NCBI GenBank assembly: GCA_000349905.1 | Contig: KB722742.1 | Coordinates: 602,692-666,691 of the forward strand | Direction: 5' to 3' | Source: Volvariella volvacea V23 | Taxonomy: Eukaryota; Basidiomycota; Agaricomycetes; Agaricales; Pluteaceae | Length of the DNA stretch: 64,000 bases | Shown: positions 35,282-46,567 of the stretch, piece after piece | Layout of the letters: every line of letters begins with the position of its first letter | Position numbering within the stretch: position 1 is the stretch's first letter | The notes under the pieces: generated by a model | Seen by the model: the letters and a program-made list of their open reading frames with translations, nothing else | Told to the model about the DNA's origin: nothing | Database searches by the model: none | Translations under genes and position numbers: made by a program

Positions 35282-36303
35282 ATGAATACCTGGAGATCTT
35301 ACCTTCATTGGTCTTTTCAAGACGAAGCGATCCTTATCCCTCCAATTCGCCTATCCTCGTTCTCTGGATTTGCCGCTGCATCTTTCTTAGCCATATGCAT
35401 CTGCTTAGCCGAAAGGTAACAGGATGAGTATCAATCAATGAGGTGGACTAACGTCTCCTGTTCTCTATATGTTCACGTTAGGTTGCTCACGTTCTTGCTG
35501 GACAAGCATTGGCAACCCCGTTACTTCCAATCCTCGAGATTACGGACCGCATTATGGCGGTCGGCTCTATACTGGGTGGTAACCTTCTTGCGCCTGTACG
35601 TGTCGCCAGAATTCAGTCTATTCTCAAACTTGATTCTGCGCTCGCCTTGCTCAGATGTTACATGCTGATATCCATGTCATTCCACCTTGGGTGAGTAGCA
35701 TCTTCGACGTGTTCTAATAGCGCGCTTAAACCCTGCCTTCAAGCCTTCTATTTGTAATCGTGAGCGTTTTCTCCACCACCAGCACGCTGTATTCCTCAAT
35801 TAGCACCACGCTACGTAGACGACCGCACTAGGATTTGCGCAATTCTTTATCGAGCTGCATAAAACAAAAGCACATTCTGAATACGAAAAGTATGAAGGAA
35901 TCCATGGCGTCCGTCCTGCAACACATATCTAACCAATTCCATTAGTCTCTCCCACCATCCAATAGATTCTCCAAGAACACCGCTCGTCCAGGAAAATCCC
36001 TACGCGTTGCGCACCGTCACATCCAACATATCTGGCACAAGACCACGCTCACGCTCAAAACCCGATGCGATTTTCATCCATCCAAACGACTCTAACATAG
36101 CCCGAGCGGATGCAGCCGCACTGGAGCTTGGGATTGGAGGAGATACAGAATACGTCAAAGGGGATGTATACACGCACGAACCAGCACGTTGGGAGACTGG
36201 CGCTGGTCGCGATATGGCCCGTGCCTTGCTCGGCTCTGGCAGGCAAAAAAGGGACACAGGCTTCACCATCGGCGACGACTCAGACTCCGACGAGTCCGAT
36301 TGA
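35282..36303 (+). CDS. Ctr-family copper transporter
   Basis: A short multi-exon gene. It begins MNTWRSYLHWSFQDEAILIP with no Met-rich ectodomain. Helix 1 is FSGFAAASFLAICICLAERL. After RTALWRSALYWVVTFLRL, helix 2 CYMLISMSFHLGLLFVI carries the MxxxM copper motif (MLISM). Helix 3 begins TTALGFAQFFIEL. A polar, acidic tail ends GDDSDSDESD. Ctr proteins are trimeric Cu(I) channels at the plasma or vacuolar membrane. The short, Met-poor N-terminus is closer to Ctr2-like intracellular forms, but location is inference. Helix 3 lacks a clean GxxxG, so packing may differ. Introns at 35418, 35597, 35693, 35760 and 35890 (approximate) are GT-AG. Confidence 0.85.
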
Positions 36304-36550
36304 CCATTTTGATTTTGGGTTTCTTGTAGTTGGGGACTCTCGTACGGACACTATCTAGCTTTCTTTTGGCCCATCCCATCCTGTTCCTTTGATTTGGTAA
36401 AATAGGTAGTATTATCTCCACTTGCAGATAGCGCTGCAGATGCTGGTTATATCCTAATATGATGTATACACAAAGCACGAGCATGGTCATTAAAGCGTAG
36501 CTCACATGAAATAGTTCAGAAAGCGAACAATCAGAAAGAGGGTATGAGAA

Positions 36551-39500
36551 TCATGAGTTTCTACTACTGCCTTGGGCGACACCCAAAGTTCTCTTTGGCA
36601 CAGGCTTCCTTGGTGAAGTGTTTTGTGCTTCAGCCTCGGCGGTCTTGCGCTGCCACTGGTCTATCAGTTTTCCAACACCTTGATATGGTCGTTCGGGTGA
36701 TGGTGCACGAGTATCCGCCACTGTTGGCCGTGGTGGTTCTTCAAGAGTGACTTTGCGCAGAGGGAACGACAGTTTATTGGCATCTGGTCGGAACGAAGAC
36801 GACCTAGATTGGGGCGATGTTTCCGAATCCTTGGGTAATTCGCTGGGGAGAATCAGTGGTGACGTCCTTATAACGGGTGAGGCACGTGGAATTGTAGGAG
36901 AACCTTGTGGCTTAGAGCCACTTGGTGAAGGTGGACCAGGAACGGGTAAATTGTTCGATGAGATATTCAGCCTCTCCGTTTCGGGCACGTTGCGTCCTGC
37001 TCGAGGGCCATCACTGGTCATGGGGGACTTGAAGAGAGGAGACCTAGGCACGCTCGGGGAAGGAGGAGTGGGGCCAATAGAAGTGGACCTCGCCTTGCTT
37101 TCCATCGCCTCGTACATCTGGACCATATCTGATATGGATGTTCTACGCAAGTTGTGCTTTGGTTTGCTACCTTCTGGAGGGACCAATCCAGAAGAGATAG
37201 CAGCATTTTCTGGCTGTTTACTCGGGAAGGTAAACATCGACTGCGGCCGTGAACGCCCGGTGATTGGGGAGGCTACAGAAGGGGCCGGTGAAGGTTGTCT
37301 CTCATTTCGTTCCCTAGATGCCGATCTGCGATGGGAGCTCTCTGCTTCTGGAGGAATTAGGCTCCTGGGTGAAGGGGGTCGTTGATAGTCTGATTTGGTC
37401 GTGGGTGCAACTAGTGAAGATGTGCCGGGCTCCTTTTGCATGCTCCATTGAGAAGCGAGAGACGTTGATGCAAAAGTTGTATCCGTCAAGGGACGAGTAG
37501 GCGCTGTTTCTCGCTCCTTCTCCTTTGAATCCCTGGGTGTTATATGATTTCCATCCCACAGATCCACCAAGTCGTTCACAGAGCCCTGGCGTGCCGGCGT
37601 CCTTTTTGATATCGACCCCTTTGCACTACTGGCAATTTTGAGACCTGCTGCATCCTCAGGGCCTTCGTCCTCTGAAGAGATCGCAGACACACTTTGAGGT
37701 TCTGTTACGGCCCCTTTTTGTACTCTTGCTCGACTGCTTTCTGGTGCGCTTTCGGGACCTCCGAGATCAACGGGAGGGAATGTACGTGTGAACTTGGAAA
37801 TTGTTGGGGAGAGCTCGTTGTATGCAGGAGGGGTTGGAGAAGCAGTTCTTTGCTGGACAATTCCTCTTTGTACTGTGCTGGCTTCTGGTATCTGGATGGA
37901 CGATCCTTTTATAACAGACGCACGCTTGCTAGGAGCATCCCGCACGACTGGGCGTGTAGTAGTTGAAGCAGATGAATAGCTTGGCGGAGCCGCGGATCCG
38001 TCCGGACTAATATCGCCAGTGAGCCAATCCGTTGTTTTCGAACTGCTAGGAATCGAAAGTTTGGCATTAGGGTGGGGAGCAGAGCCAAGCAACGAGGGCG
38101 ATTGGTTCTGAGAAGACCATGACGATGTCTCTTCTTCACTGCTTAGAGGGGGCCTCCGAGATATAGGTCTGGAGGTAATGCTACCCTTACCATCTTGGCT
38201 CTCCGTGGACTTCCTCGCTAAGGAACTGCTTCCCGACAGAATAGAATCCTGGAACCCCTGTCCAAGGCGAGAGTCCTTGATACTACCACCCGTAACCTGC
38301 TCGGACTTCGTGCTCTCCAAGGAGCGTACGTACGGTGGGATGGGTGAAGCAGACTTGAGGTGAGTATCATTCTGAGCGACAGATGCTGTGACTTTATTGG
38401 GCAAATTCATGGAGCGTCGCTGTCCAGGATTTGATTGGTTCATGTATGATGGATATAAGTCCAATTCTGGACGTGGCGGAGCCGGGGATTGTGAAGATGA
38501 CGAGTTCGAAAAAGAGGCATCCAGTTCAGCCAGAGAGGGGAACCGCGACTCAACCGGAAGGCCATCTGTATTCTGTGATGTCGCAGTTCTGGATATCTGG
38601 TGGGTAAGGCGTTGAGTACTGGGAATCGCGACAGGTGGCACTGGCGTTGAGGGCTTTGACTGTGGTTGGGGCAGATATGATGATCTAGAAGACAAGGAAG
38701 GCCGTGATTGGAAGCTGTTTTGCCTATCTGGCTCAGGGCGAGACATGTTTGCTTGCTGTGGATTGGAGTTGATCATTGCCAACCCAGTACGCAACTTCCT
38801 TGCTTCAGCCAGTGTCGGGGCAGGCTTGGTTTCAGCAGATGTAAGTCCCAAACCCTCAAACGCATCTCTCTCCTTCGGTCTCCCACTAGAGACAGGACCA
38901 AGTCGAAGCGCATCTGGTCCGGTATAGGCGGCCGTACGAATGGCGGGTGACGCAGAGAGTTTGATATTGTCTGCATTGAGTGTCGGGGGTTGCGGACTAG
39001 TTTTAGGCGGAGGCACTGTTGGAGGGGGGGTGGCGACCCATACTTTGTCCCCGAAGTTGTCCGCGAATCCTTGCGCTCGTGATTTATCTACTCTGGTCTC
39101 ACTGCCAGAAGGCGGAACACTCCAGACGTCATCAGAACTCTTTGCAGGTTTGGAAGATACTGATTCCCTTGATGTGGCAGTGCCCCACGTTTCGTCACCC
39201 TCCGCTGAGAATCCCGACTCCAACCAACTCTTTCGTCTGTCTAGGGTCGCTAAGGATTCTGTGCTGTTCTGAGGCCCCAAACCGTGACTATTGGATGACG
39301 TTGGCCTGCCGCGTCGCATCGGGGCGATGGCTTCCAAAACCTTCTCGCGGGCTTGCACACCTTGTCCTTTGGCAAGAGCGGACTCTCCAGCGACTGGTGC
39401 TAGTGGCTGACCAGAGTGTAGATACTGGACGGCAGGCTCGCTGGTGGGCGCTCTGACCTGGGGTCGCTGTTGCCGTGGGGAGAGCGGTTGAGGCGTTGGT

Positions 39501-40640
39501 ATGTTGTATTTGAAATTCGATTTGGTTCCTCGGAGGTGGTGTACGTGATTTAATATCTCGAATACAGTAGGTCGTTGGGTGCCATATTCGCGTAGCATGG
39601 ATGCTAGTGAGACGTGAACAGCAAGTAAGAAAGCTGAACTAAGGACATACCGATTAGCGCATTCATTTGAGGTGAGTAGACGGGATACGGCGGTATACGG
39701 TATTGGACATTCAGGATGGCTAGTGGCCCATGCTCTTCAAATGGAGTGGTGTAGTAGCATAACTTGTAGAGGAGAACGCCCAACGCCCATACATCACTCT
39801 TTTCATCCACAGGCCGCCTCAAGTATGGGTCGACCATTTCAGGAGCGCGGTATTGCAGAGTGGTATGCCTTCCTAAATCGGCCTCGAGTGCCCGAATTTC
39901 TTGCGTAGTTGACGGAGGCCGAGGAGCAACAGTCGTGGCGGAACCAAAATCGCATAGTTTGTAGGACGTTGGCGAGGCTTGCAGGATGTTCTCCACCTTG
40001 AGGTCACGGTGGAGAAGTGGTGGTCGTAAGTTGTGCATATATGCTACTCCTTCACACACGTCCACAAAAATCTGCAAAATCTCTGCTTCTGTCAGCCGTT
40101 CTCTGAGGCGCCTGTTCATCATGTCGATTATACCACCACCTTGTAAGCAATATAAGACGGGTAGATACGACAAACGGATGCAGGCAACAGACCAGGGCAG
40201 TATTCCATTAAGATGAAGACCTCAAATAGCCCATTGGCCATCCGATGCCAGGCAGCATCGATAAGATGGACGATGTTGGGGTGCCCTTTGAGAAGTCTCT
40301 GAGGAAAAGGTGAGGTCGCATTGAACAAGGGTATGATGCGAACTCACCATGATGTCTACTTCCTTTTTGACTTCGGTGAGCATAGCTTCGTTGGAGACCG
40401 CTATGCGCTTCAGGACATGATGGGTGGTGTTGTAGACGGGTGTGGCGGTTCTGACGAGATATACGTGGGCGAAACCACCTGGAGTGCCTTAAGTCAAGAC
40501 ACGGGAGAGGAGCGGACAAAGGCACCTTGAGATAGATACCGCTCGACCTGGACGGTGTACTTGTTCACCGATATTGTTTGGCCCGGTACGAGGGTGCCCT
40601 TGTTCTGAGCATATGCTTGGTACATGTGCGAGGCATCCAT
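36551..40640 (-). CDS. Ark/NAK-family serine/threonine kinase with long disordered tail
   Basis: The kinase domain is near the N-terminus: VERYLSQGGFAHVYLVR (Gly loop), HVLKRIAVSNE (Lys), GHPNIVHLIDAAWHR, PPLLHRDLKVENILQ (HRD), YKLCDFGSATTVAP (DFG), LQYRAPEMVDPYLRRPVDEK and DVWALGVLLYKLCYYTTPFE. The spacing and the DVWALGVLLYKLCYYTTPF block are those of the Ark1/Prk1/Akl1-AAK1-GAK group. These kinases phosphorylate endocytic adaptors and regulate actin patches. One large exon (about 36551-39600) adds roughly 1,000 residues of Ser/Pro-rich tail with PPSYS and many PxxP runs, probably docking sites. The start MDASHMYQAYAQNKGTLVPG at 40640 is the first ATG of the open frame. Confidence 0.92.
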
Positions 40641-41204
40641 GTGCCCCGTTCACGAGCAAAGGTGGTAACGGGATAAGATGGAGACCGTGCAGAGGGCCAG
40701 GGACATTAACTATTGCGGTGCCCGTTGCTCTTCTCGTCACTCGCATCGATCGAATCCAGTCCACGTGACTCAGCACCATCCAGCCTGCTCGCCCATTTTG
40801 AGCGGCAACCTGCTGGAGCTCGCAGCTTTGGCGCAGTTGCAGGCAGCCCAGCATTGCACACGCTCGTCCCGGACCAGCTTGTCCATCTCCTCTCCGCCCC
40901 GGGTCCTGCCCCGCTGCAAGTCCCGCTGTCCCGAATAGGGTCTCCCGAAACCAGGCGCCGGCGGCACACGACCCCGTTGGACACGGCAGACGCGCCTCTG
41001 CGCCTCTGCCTTCTTTTCTCGTATCCCCATGCCTCACTCTCAATGGCGCGAATGCTCACCCACGCTCAGCCAGTCCTGCCGTCTTAAGTACGAGCTATCA
41101 TTCGGTAATATCCCATAACGGCAATGGTTTCAGTGCTTTCCCTTTTAGACGGTTGTTAGGAGTTTGGAGGGCTATAATCTCTACCTCAATCATTTCCACT
41201 CAAG
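40641..41204. promoter_or_regulatory. Divergent promoter region, kinase / HIBADH-like gene
   Basis: These 564 bases separate the kinase and dehydrogenase start codons. The stretch at about 40780-41030 is unusually GC-rich. A TATAAT-like element lies about 35 bases before the dehydrogenase ATG (around 41170). Open frames here are short and overlap on several strands, as expected of GC-rich DNA. I see no gene. Confidence 0.45.
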
Positions 41205-42751
41205 ATGGCAGATAAACTGCATGTACCTGGCGCTCCCCAGGTCATCGTGCCGTTTTCCAGGCCGTCGTCACCAGGACCGCGTTCACCACAAGTAGGATGG
41301 ATCGGATTAGGGGCTATGGGATATCCCATGGCCAGGAATTTCGTCAATAAGCGTCCTGCTCATCCCGCAGGTAATGCTCCTCTCCTGGTCTGGAACAGGA
41401 CCGTTTCCAAGTCCCAGCAGCTGCAGAAGGAGCTCGGGGAGGCAAATGTTCACATTGCACAGAATGTTGGCCATATCGCCGTGGAAAGTGACATTATCGT
41501 GACCAGTTTGGGATCAGACGAGGCTGTCAAGCTCATATACGAACAATTTGTTCAAGCATTCAAGGTGAAGCGACTTTATCAGTTTCAAAATTAGTCGCTC
41601 ATCTAGGAGCCCAGGATGCTCCTTCCAAAACTCGATTATTCGTCGAGACAAGCACGGTTAGTTATCGACGGTGATTTTTTAATCAAAGCTGAACTCGATC
41701 TATCCTAGATCTATNNNNNNNNNNNNNNNNNNNNNNNNNNNNNNNNNNNNNNNNNNNNNNNNNNNNNNNNNNNNNNNNNNNNNNNNNNNNNNNNNNNNNN
41801 NNNNNNNNNNNNNNCCTACACTCGCTGGAGAGCTTGATAAAATCATTTCCTCTATCCCACACTCCCACCTCATCACCAGTCCCGTATTTGGTGCAAAACC
41901 GGTTGCAGAGAGGGGTGATCTTATCATTGCTATGAGCGGTGATTATCACTCTAAAAGAGAGGCCGCTCATCTTTTCGTGCCTGCTATTGGTCGCAAGGTC
42001 ATTGATCTAGGCGAGAACATTGAGAAAGGTAAGCGATCGCTCTCGACGACACTGATTAAGCTCCAATTCAACATTGTGATTTGCCTAGCACCTACCTTCA
42101 AACTCCTCGGGAATTCCTTGCTTCTTGGTGCTATCGAAATCATATCTGAGGCACATACCCTAGGCGAGAAGACGGGGATCAGCTCTGAACTAGTTCACGA
42201 GATCATGCAAGGTATATCCCATTGGTGCATATTTTCACCCACGTTTACAATTCTTCCCAGACCTTCTTAATCCTCAAGCGTAAGCCCGACTTTTGTGAGA
42301 CGTTTGAAAATTAATGAAGCTCCCCTTTAGTCTGGAACGCTTCTCGGACAAAATTGTCCGTGACGAGTTTGATGGCACACAAGGCTTCTCTATCGACGGT
42401 GGTATCAAAGATGCATCGTAAGCAATCCAATACCACCATGAAACGTTCCTCTGATTTCGCTGTGTAGTCACATCCGCCGCCTATCAACTCAATATAACGC
42501 TCCTATGCCTGCCATTGATGTCGCACACCAACACCTCATCACAGCTCGCGCACTTCATCAGAACAATGTACAGAATGGAACAGCGCCCTTCCAGGTATTA
42601 GACTGGCTTGGGCTCGCCGCGGGAACCAGGTTGGGAGCCGGTATCGATCCTTTGGATAGCAAGAAGGTACGTATGTATCATAAATATACAACTTCATCGC
42701 TTAACTGTCCGCTTTTAGCACTCAAAGGTCGTACCTGAGGAAGAAGATTAG
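41205..42751 (+). CDS. 3-hydroxyisobutyrate dehydrogenase-like NAD(P) reductase (contains assembly gap)
   Basis: A beta-hydroxyacid dehydrogenase. It shows the dinucleotide-binding motif VGWIGLGAMGYPMARNF, LLVWNRTVSKSQQLQKELG, DIIVTSLGSDEAVKLI, the substrate loop SHLITSPVFGAKPVAERGDL, and the catalytic-Lys region FKLLGNSLLLGAIEIISEAH. It ends LDWLGLAAGTRLGAGIDPLD and stops at TAG 42749-42751. Family members oxidise 3-hydroxy acids such as 3-hydroxyisobutyrate (valine breakdown) or act as glyoxylate/succinic-semialdehyde reductases. The Lys and substrate loop are present, but I cannot name the substrate. A run of 100 Ns (41715-41814) removes the usual SxxTVxP-type segment after ETSTIY, so about 33 codons or more are unknown. 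Confidence 0.88.
41715..41814. other. Assembly gap of 100 Ns
   Basis: Exactly 100 N bases, the usual placeholder for a gap of unknown size, inside an exon of the HIBADH-like gene. The true sequence length here is unknown. Confidence 0.99.
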
Positions 42752-42893
42752 AGAACGTATTCGTATCCTTATACAATATTGATACAACATCGAAGGACTT
42801 CTTGACAACTAAATAGCCGCGAATTGTATGCAGTCCTGTACTCTCCTTGGAATGAACCGAAATGTACTAGAACATCCCGCTACATTGTACACC

Positions 42894-43462
42894 CTACGAG
42901 GAGTCTGGTATTTCTGCGACACATTCTATCTCTACATCGGCACCCAAGGGCAATGCAGCAACACCAATGCAAGTTCTAGCGGGGAGCTTGTGTTTATTAA
43001 AGAACTAGCCACCGCAAAGTTATTAACTCCCAGAAAGGTCAATTACTTTATCATTCCTCACCTCGATGTAAACCTCGTTCATTGCCTGGAAATCACGAGC
43101 TAGGTTAGGCAGGTAGATGTTAATTTTAACAGCGTGCTCTAAACCCGATCCTGCAGCCTTAAGTACTTTATCGAGGTTTTGGAGTGCTGCACGCTATCGT
43201 ATTGGGATACAAGGCCATCCCAGTCAGCCAATTCAACTCCCAGAGGACTTAAGAAGACCACGAACAGTTTGCGCTTGGACGCCACCGTCCACGAGCTTCC
43301 AGTCTGACGTGCATCCTACATTTCCAGACGCATAGACGTGGCCTTTAGAAATCACCGCCTGTGCTGCTTTCGCTTAGAACCCAATGACTGGGGTCATCTT
43401 GCACGGCACTCACAGAAGACAGGGAGAGGTGGGACGGCGTCTGGGGTGGTAACTATTTGCAT
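42894..43462 (-). CDS. RidA/YjgF enamine-imine deaminase
   Basis: Four small exons (43414-43462, 43266-43372, 43062-43193, 42894-43004) join into exactly 132 codons plus stop. The protein is a full RidA: MQIVTTPDAVPPLPVFSKAA, AVISKGHVYASGNVGC, VQAQTRAALQNLDKVLKAAG, HAVKINIYLPNLARDFQAMN, EVYIEFFNKHKLPARTCIGV and AALPLGADVEIECVAEI. The Arg of PARTCIGV is the catalytic arginine that binds the imino-acid carboxylate. RidA hydrolyses reactive 2-aminoacrylate-type enamines and protects PLP enzymes. The introns are 41, 72 and 57 nt; no single exon is long enough to stand out as an open frame. It converges with the dehydrogenase, 142 bases between stops. Confidence 0.93.
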
Positions 43463-43627
43463 GGTAAGTAAGGGGGAAGGATGGATTAGCAAGAAGTAGA
43501 GGATCTGATGGTGATTTCTCAAATACCATGCAGTACATATTCCGACTTCGTTCCGAACGTTGTTTCCTCTAAGTGCACTAGTCCAGACGCTCAGAGGTGT
43601 CATCGTCGTAAAGCATACTAACTACAA

Positions 43628-46197
43628 CTACAACTTCAATCTCCTTCTGTACTGGATGAATGCCCCTAAATTATCCCTGATTTCCTCTCCTCTTCTCCTA
43701 AACTCTGTGCCACCCTCTTTCTTCTTGTTGATCCCTCTAACGGCCTTCCTTATACCTTCTACAGCTGCAACCAGCCTGTCCAAGTACTTTCCTTGTCGGA
43801 AATTGATATCATACGGCAGACCCTCGTCAGAATAAATGTCGATCAGCGCAGATACGATCTGGATGAGGGGTTCTGTGCCAATGCTTGACGGCGCAGTACC
43901 ACTCGGAAGTTTCGACAAGAAGTACTCCGAAATAACCTACGTAGATGAGGGTTGAGTGCGTGAAAGCGAGTGAGAGAGGAAATTAACATACTTTATTGGC
44001 ATCTAACGAATCTGGGAATTGGGCGAGAGATTCCAGGGTGCCAATGCACTTCACTTTGAGTTGCTCATCCGGGGTAGCCTCGCACAGCTGAATCAAGAGC
44101 CGGATTTGCTCTTCATTCGGTATCTGAGGCCGCCGTCATGCGACTGTCAGAGATAAGCGCATTGACACATGTTAGAGAACGTACCAAAGAACCTTTGAAC
44201 ACTATTCCCACACCCCATAATACCCCGATAGCGACTTCCCACATCTCCTGTCGCTTTTCTTGTCCAAGGCCTGTCTGCGTCCCAACGATTTCCAAGGCTG
44301 ACCAAATGCCATTCCATACTTGGCGCCCACTCTCCACGTCCGAAGAAATTGAGGAATGCTTTGAAGTTGCAAAGGATAGGAATATATTATTGAGGCATTC
44401 CAGAGCGCCAACGTGTATTGCACTGAGCACCGATGTTGTCGGTGGGTGTACTGAAGAAGCGGCTAAGGGGGGAAAAGACAGAGCTGTCGGCTGAACTAAT
44501 GCGAGTAACGGAAGGACGAGGGTTGCTAAGAAGTTGGATGCCATTGGCCTGGAGTCTTCGATATCTTCAACCGCCATTATGCTATCGTCACCCTCCATAT
44601 TATCACCTTCTAGACTTTCGTCTTCAAGCTCTGTATGCGGTGTTCATGGGATGCAATAAGAAGCTGCGATATGCTCACCATCTTCATCCCCTTTGCCATC
44701 TGGGCCATCTGTATCAAGATCGGGGTCGGGTAACGTTGCGCATACGCCAGTCAATATTTCCAACCCCAGTTTTACCGTTCGTAACTTGGCCTCTAATTCC
44801 TCCAATTGTCTCTCTGAAGGCGATTTGTGATCAGTTCCCGGGGTATTTTTGATAGATAGCTTGTCTATCCGTGGGATAGGTTCCTAATTGATTGAGTAGG
44901 ATAAGACCTTTTTCTCTAAAGAGTGAATATTTTTGGCTAACCTCTACCGATGCCAGTTGCTGTGCAAGCTGTGAGGCCTCTGGAAGAGATACCGAAGAAA
45001 TAACTGGGTGAAGCAAAGGCAGTATAATTTCCCGGTCCATGTCCACGGCCGAAGCAACAGAAGGGGGCGGGATAGGCGCAATATTTCGCAGGATTCCTGT
45101 TTAAACGTGAGATCGATTTTGACAGTCATCCCCCCAAGCACCACTAACCCGCAACTAATACGCGTAAGTTCATGGAGAGGGGATTGTTTGCATCTTTTGA
45201 AGCAGGAGTGGATTGTGCGATTGAAACTAGACAGGAAATGTAATCTCCACTAGCCCTTATGTCGGTTATTGCGGGCTGATTGTCGTCAGTCAATACATAT
45301 AAGCACTGGGCTACATGTGGGTCAAGACGAGAATTTGTAGCGGAAGGGAAGAAACAAACCTGCGGACGTCACTGGGACAAGGGGGAGGCGATCGCGTGAG
45401 GCTAGAAAAGACATGAGGAAGGGCACAAGATTAATCGCATTGATGGCGTTCAATGCTTTGTTGGAGGTCTCTCTAGGTATACTAAGGGCCTTTCCAATGA
45501 GAGAATGGTGAAGCACTCACGACAGGCACCATAGGGTCGTAATAACATTATCAGCAAAATCGTAAACAAGTCGTTGCGCGTTTTCATTGGCGGCTTTTGG
45601 GTTCTCTAGGTATTGCCACAGAGTTGTCGATATCTTTAAAGATCTCGTATGAGCATAGGACGACTGATTACATGAAGGAAGACCTGCTTTTGGCACAAAG
45701 CTTTTGAGTGGGGTCAAAATATTCTTGTTGTACATCTCGGCGCAGATGTCGTATCCGCCATCAATGCACAGATTCCTATTGAGCGATCAGCTGCGGGTGC
45801 GCTTTGACGACAAGATACACACCTCAATGCACCCATAGCTTCAACGACCACTTCTTCCTCCGAGTCCGTTAGGCGCGTAATCAATGCGCCAACTACGTTC
45901 TTTCCCTGCAATAGTCGTCTTGTAGAAGGATCATTCTGAATCAAGTTCGATACTGCTACACAGGCCCATTTGCGCTCAGCAGCATCGGGGCTCTCTATCT
46001 AGAGATTCAAAGCTAGTTTGATAATGAGCCCTTACTCAATGATATCACGAATATCTCACTTTTTGCATGAGTGGCAATATTGCCTCTCGCTTTGAGGACG
46101 TAGAGGATGCTGAAGCCAGGCCCTGCGGTAGATGAGAGTCCGGCACACGCATAGGGTTATGCCTGCGCATTAATTTTTTCTTTTGTGATTTACCCAT
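43628..46197 (-). CDS. SYO1: Symportin-1, import chaperone of Rpl5/Rpl11
   Basis: The start MGKSQKKKLMRRHNPMRVPD is characteristic of Syo1/HEATR3. Armadillo/HEAT-like repeats follow: AAERKWACVAVSNLIQND, ALITRLTDSEEEVVVEAMGA, LCIDGGYDICAEMYNKN, AINLVPFLMSFLASRDRLPL, NLRVLVAGILRNIAPI, QLEELEAKLRTVKLGLEILT, VGALECLNNIFLSFATSK, GLGQEKRQEMWEVAIGVLWG. The end is LGAFIQYRRRLKL at 43628. Syo1 binds Rpl5 and Rpl11 together and brings them to the nucleus through Kap104 for 5S RNP assembly. The basic N-terminus is the import signal in the family. An acidic loop (DLDTDGPDGKGDEDGE) sits between the repeat halves. About nine introns. Confidence 0.93.
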
Positions 46198-46567
46198 CGT
46201 CGAGTGGTCTGTACAGCAGAGTTACTCTGATAAATTTTGAGATCGAAGCAAAATTGTGGAGCACGTGGCAATCCCTAGTATGGCCGTCCACGGACTTGGC
46301 CGAGTAGGTATAGTAGTTGCATCAAGTTGAACGGCCAAGCCGCATGCATTTACAGCGACGACGTATAACATTGTGTGTATGGTATGGGGAGGCGGGGAAT
46401 TGAATTATACTACATGCGTTTTGGCATCCAGGTGAGGGTGTGTTAGGGAGGAGGGGGAGGGACATATGGATGGTGTAGCGACATGAATCAGCAAAAAATG
46501 TTATAACACAATCAAGAAAAGCAGACAATAAAAAACCCGTAATAGCGTCCAGATAATCAAAAATTAC
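46198..46567. other. Intergenic, SYO1 upstream region and 3' UTR of next gene
   Basis: These 370 bases hold the SYO1 promoter side and the 3' UTR of the single-pass membrane protein gene. No gene or structured element seen. Confidence 0.5.

Noticed and set aside
36747..37385. 212-codon plus-strand open frame
   Set aside because: It lies antisense to the low-complexity Ser/Pro-rich tail of the Ark/NAK-type kinase and has no family resemblance.
40770..41087. Overlapping open frames of 85-125 codons on both strands
   Set aside because: They arise from GC-rich promoter DNA, lack similarity, and conflict with each other.
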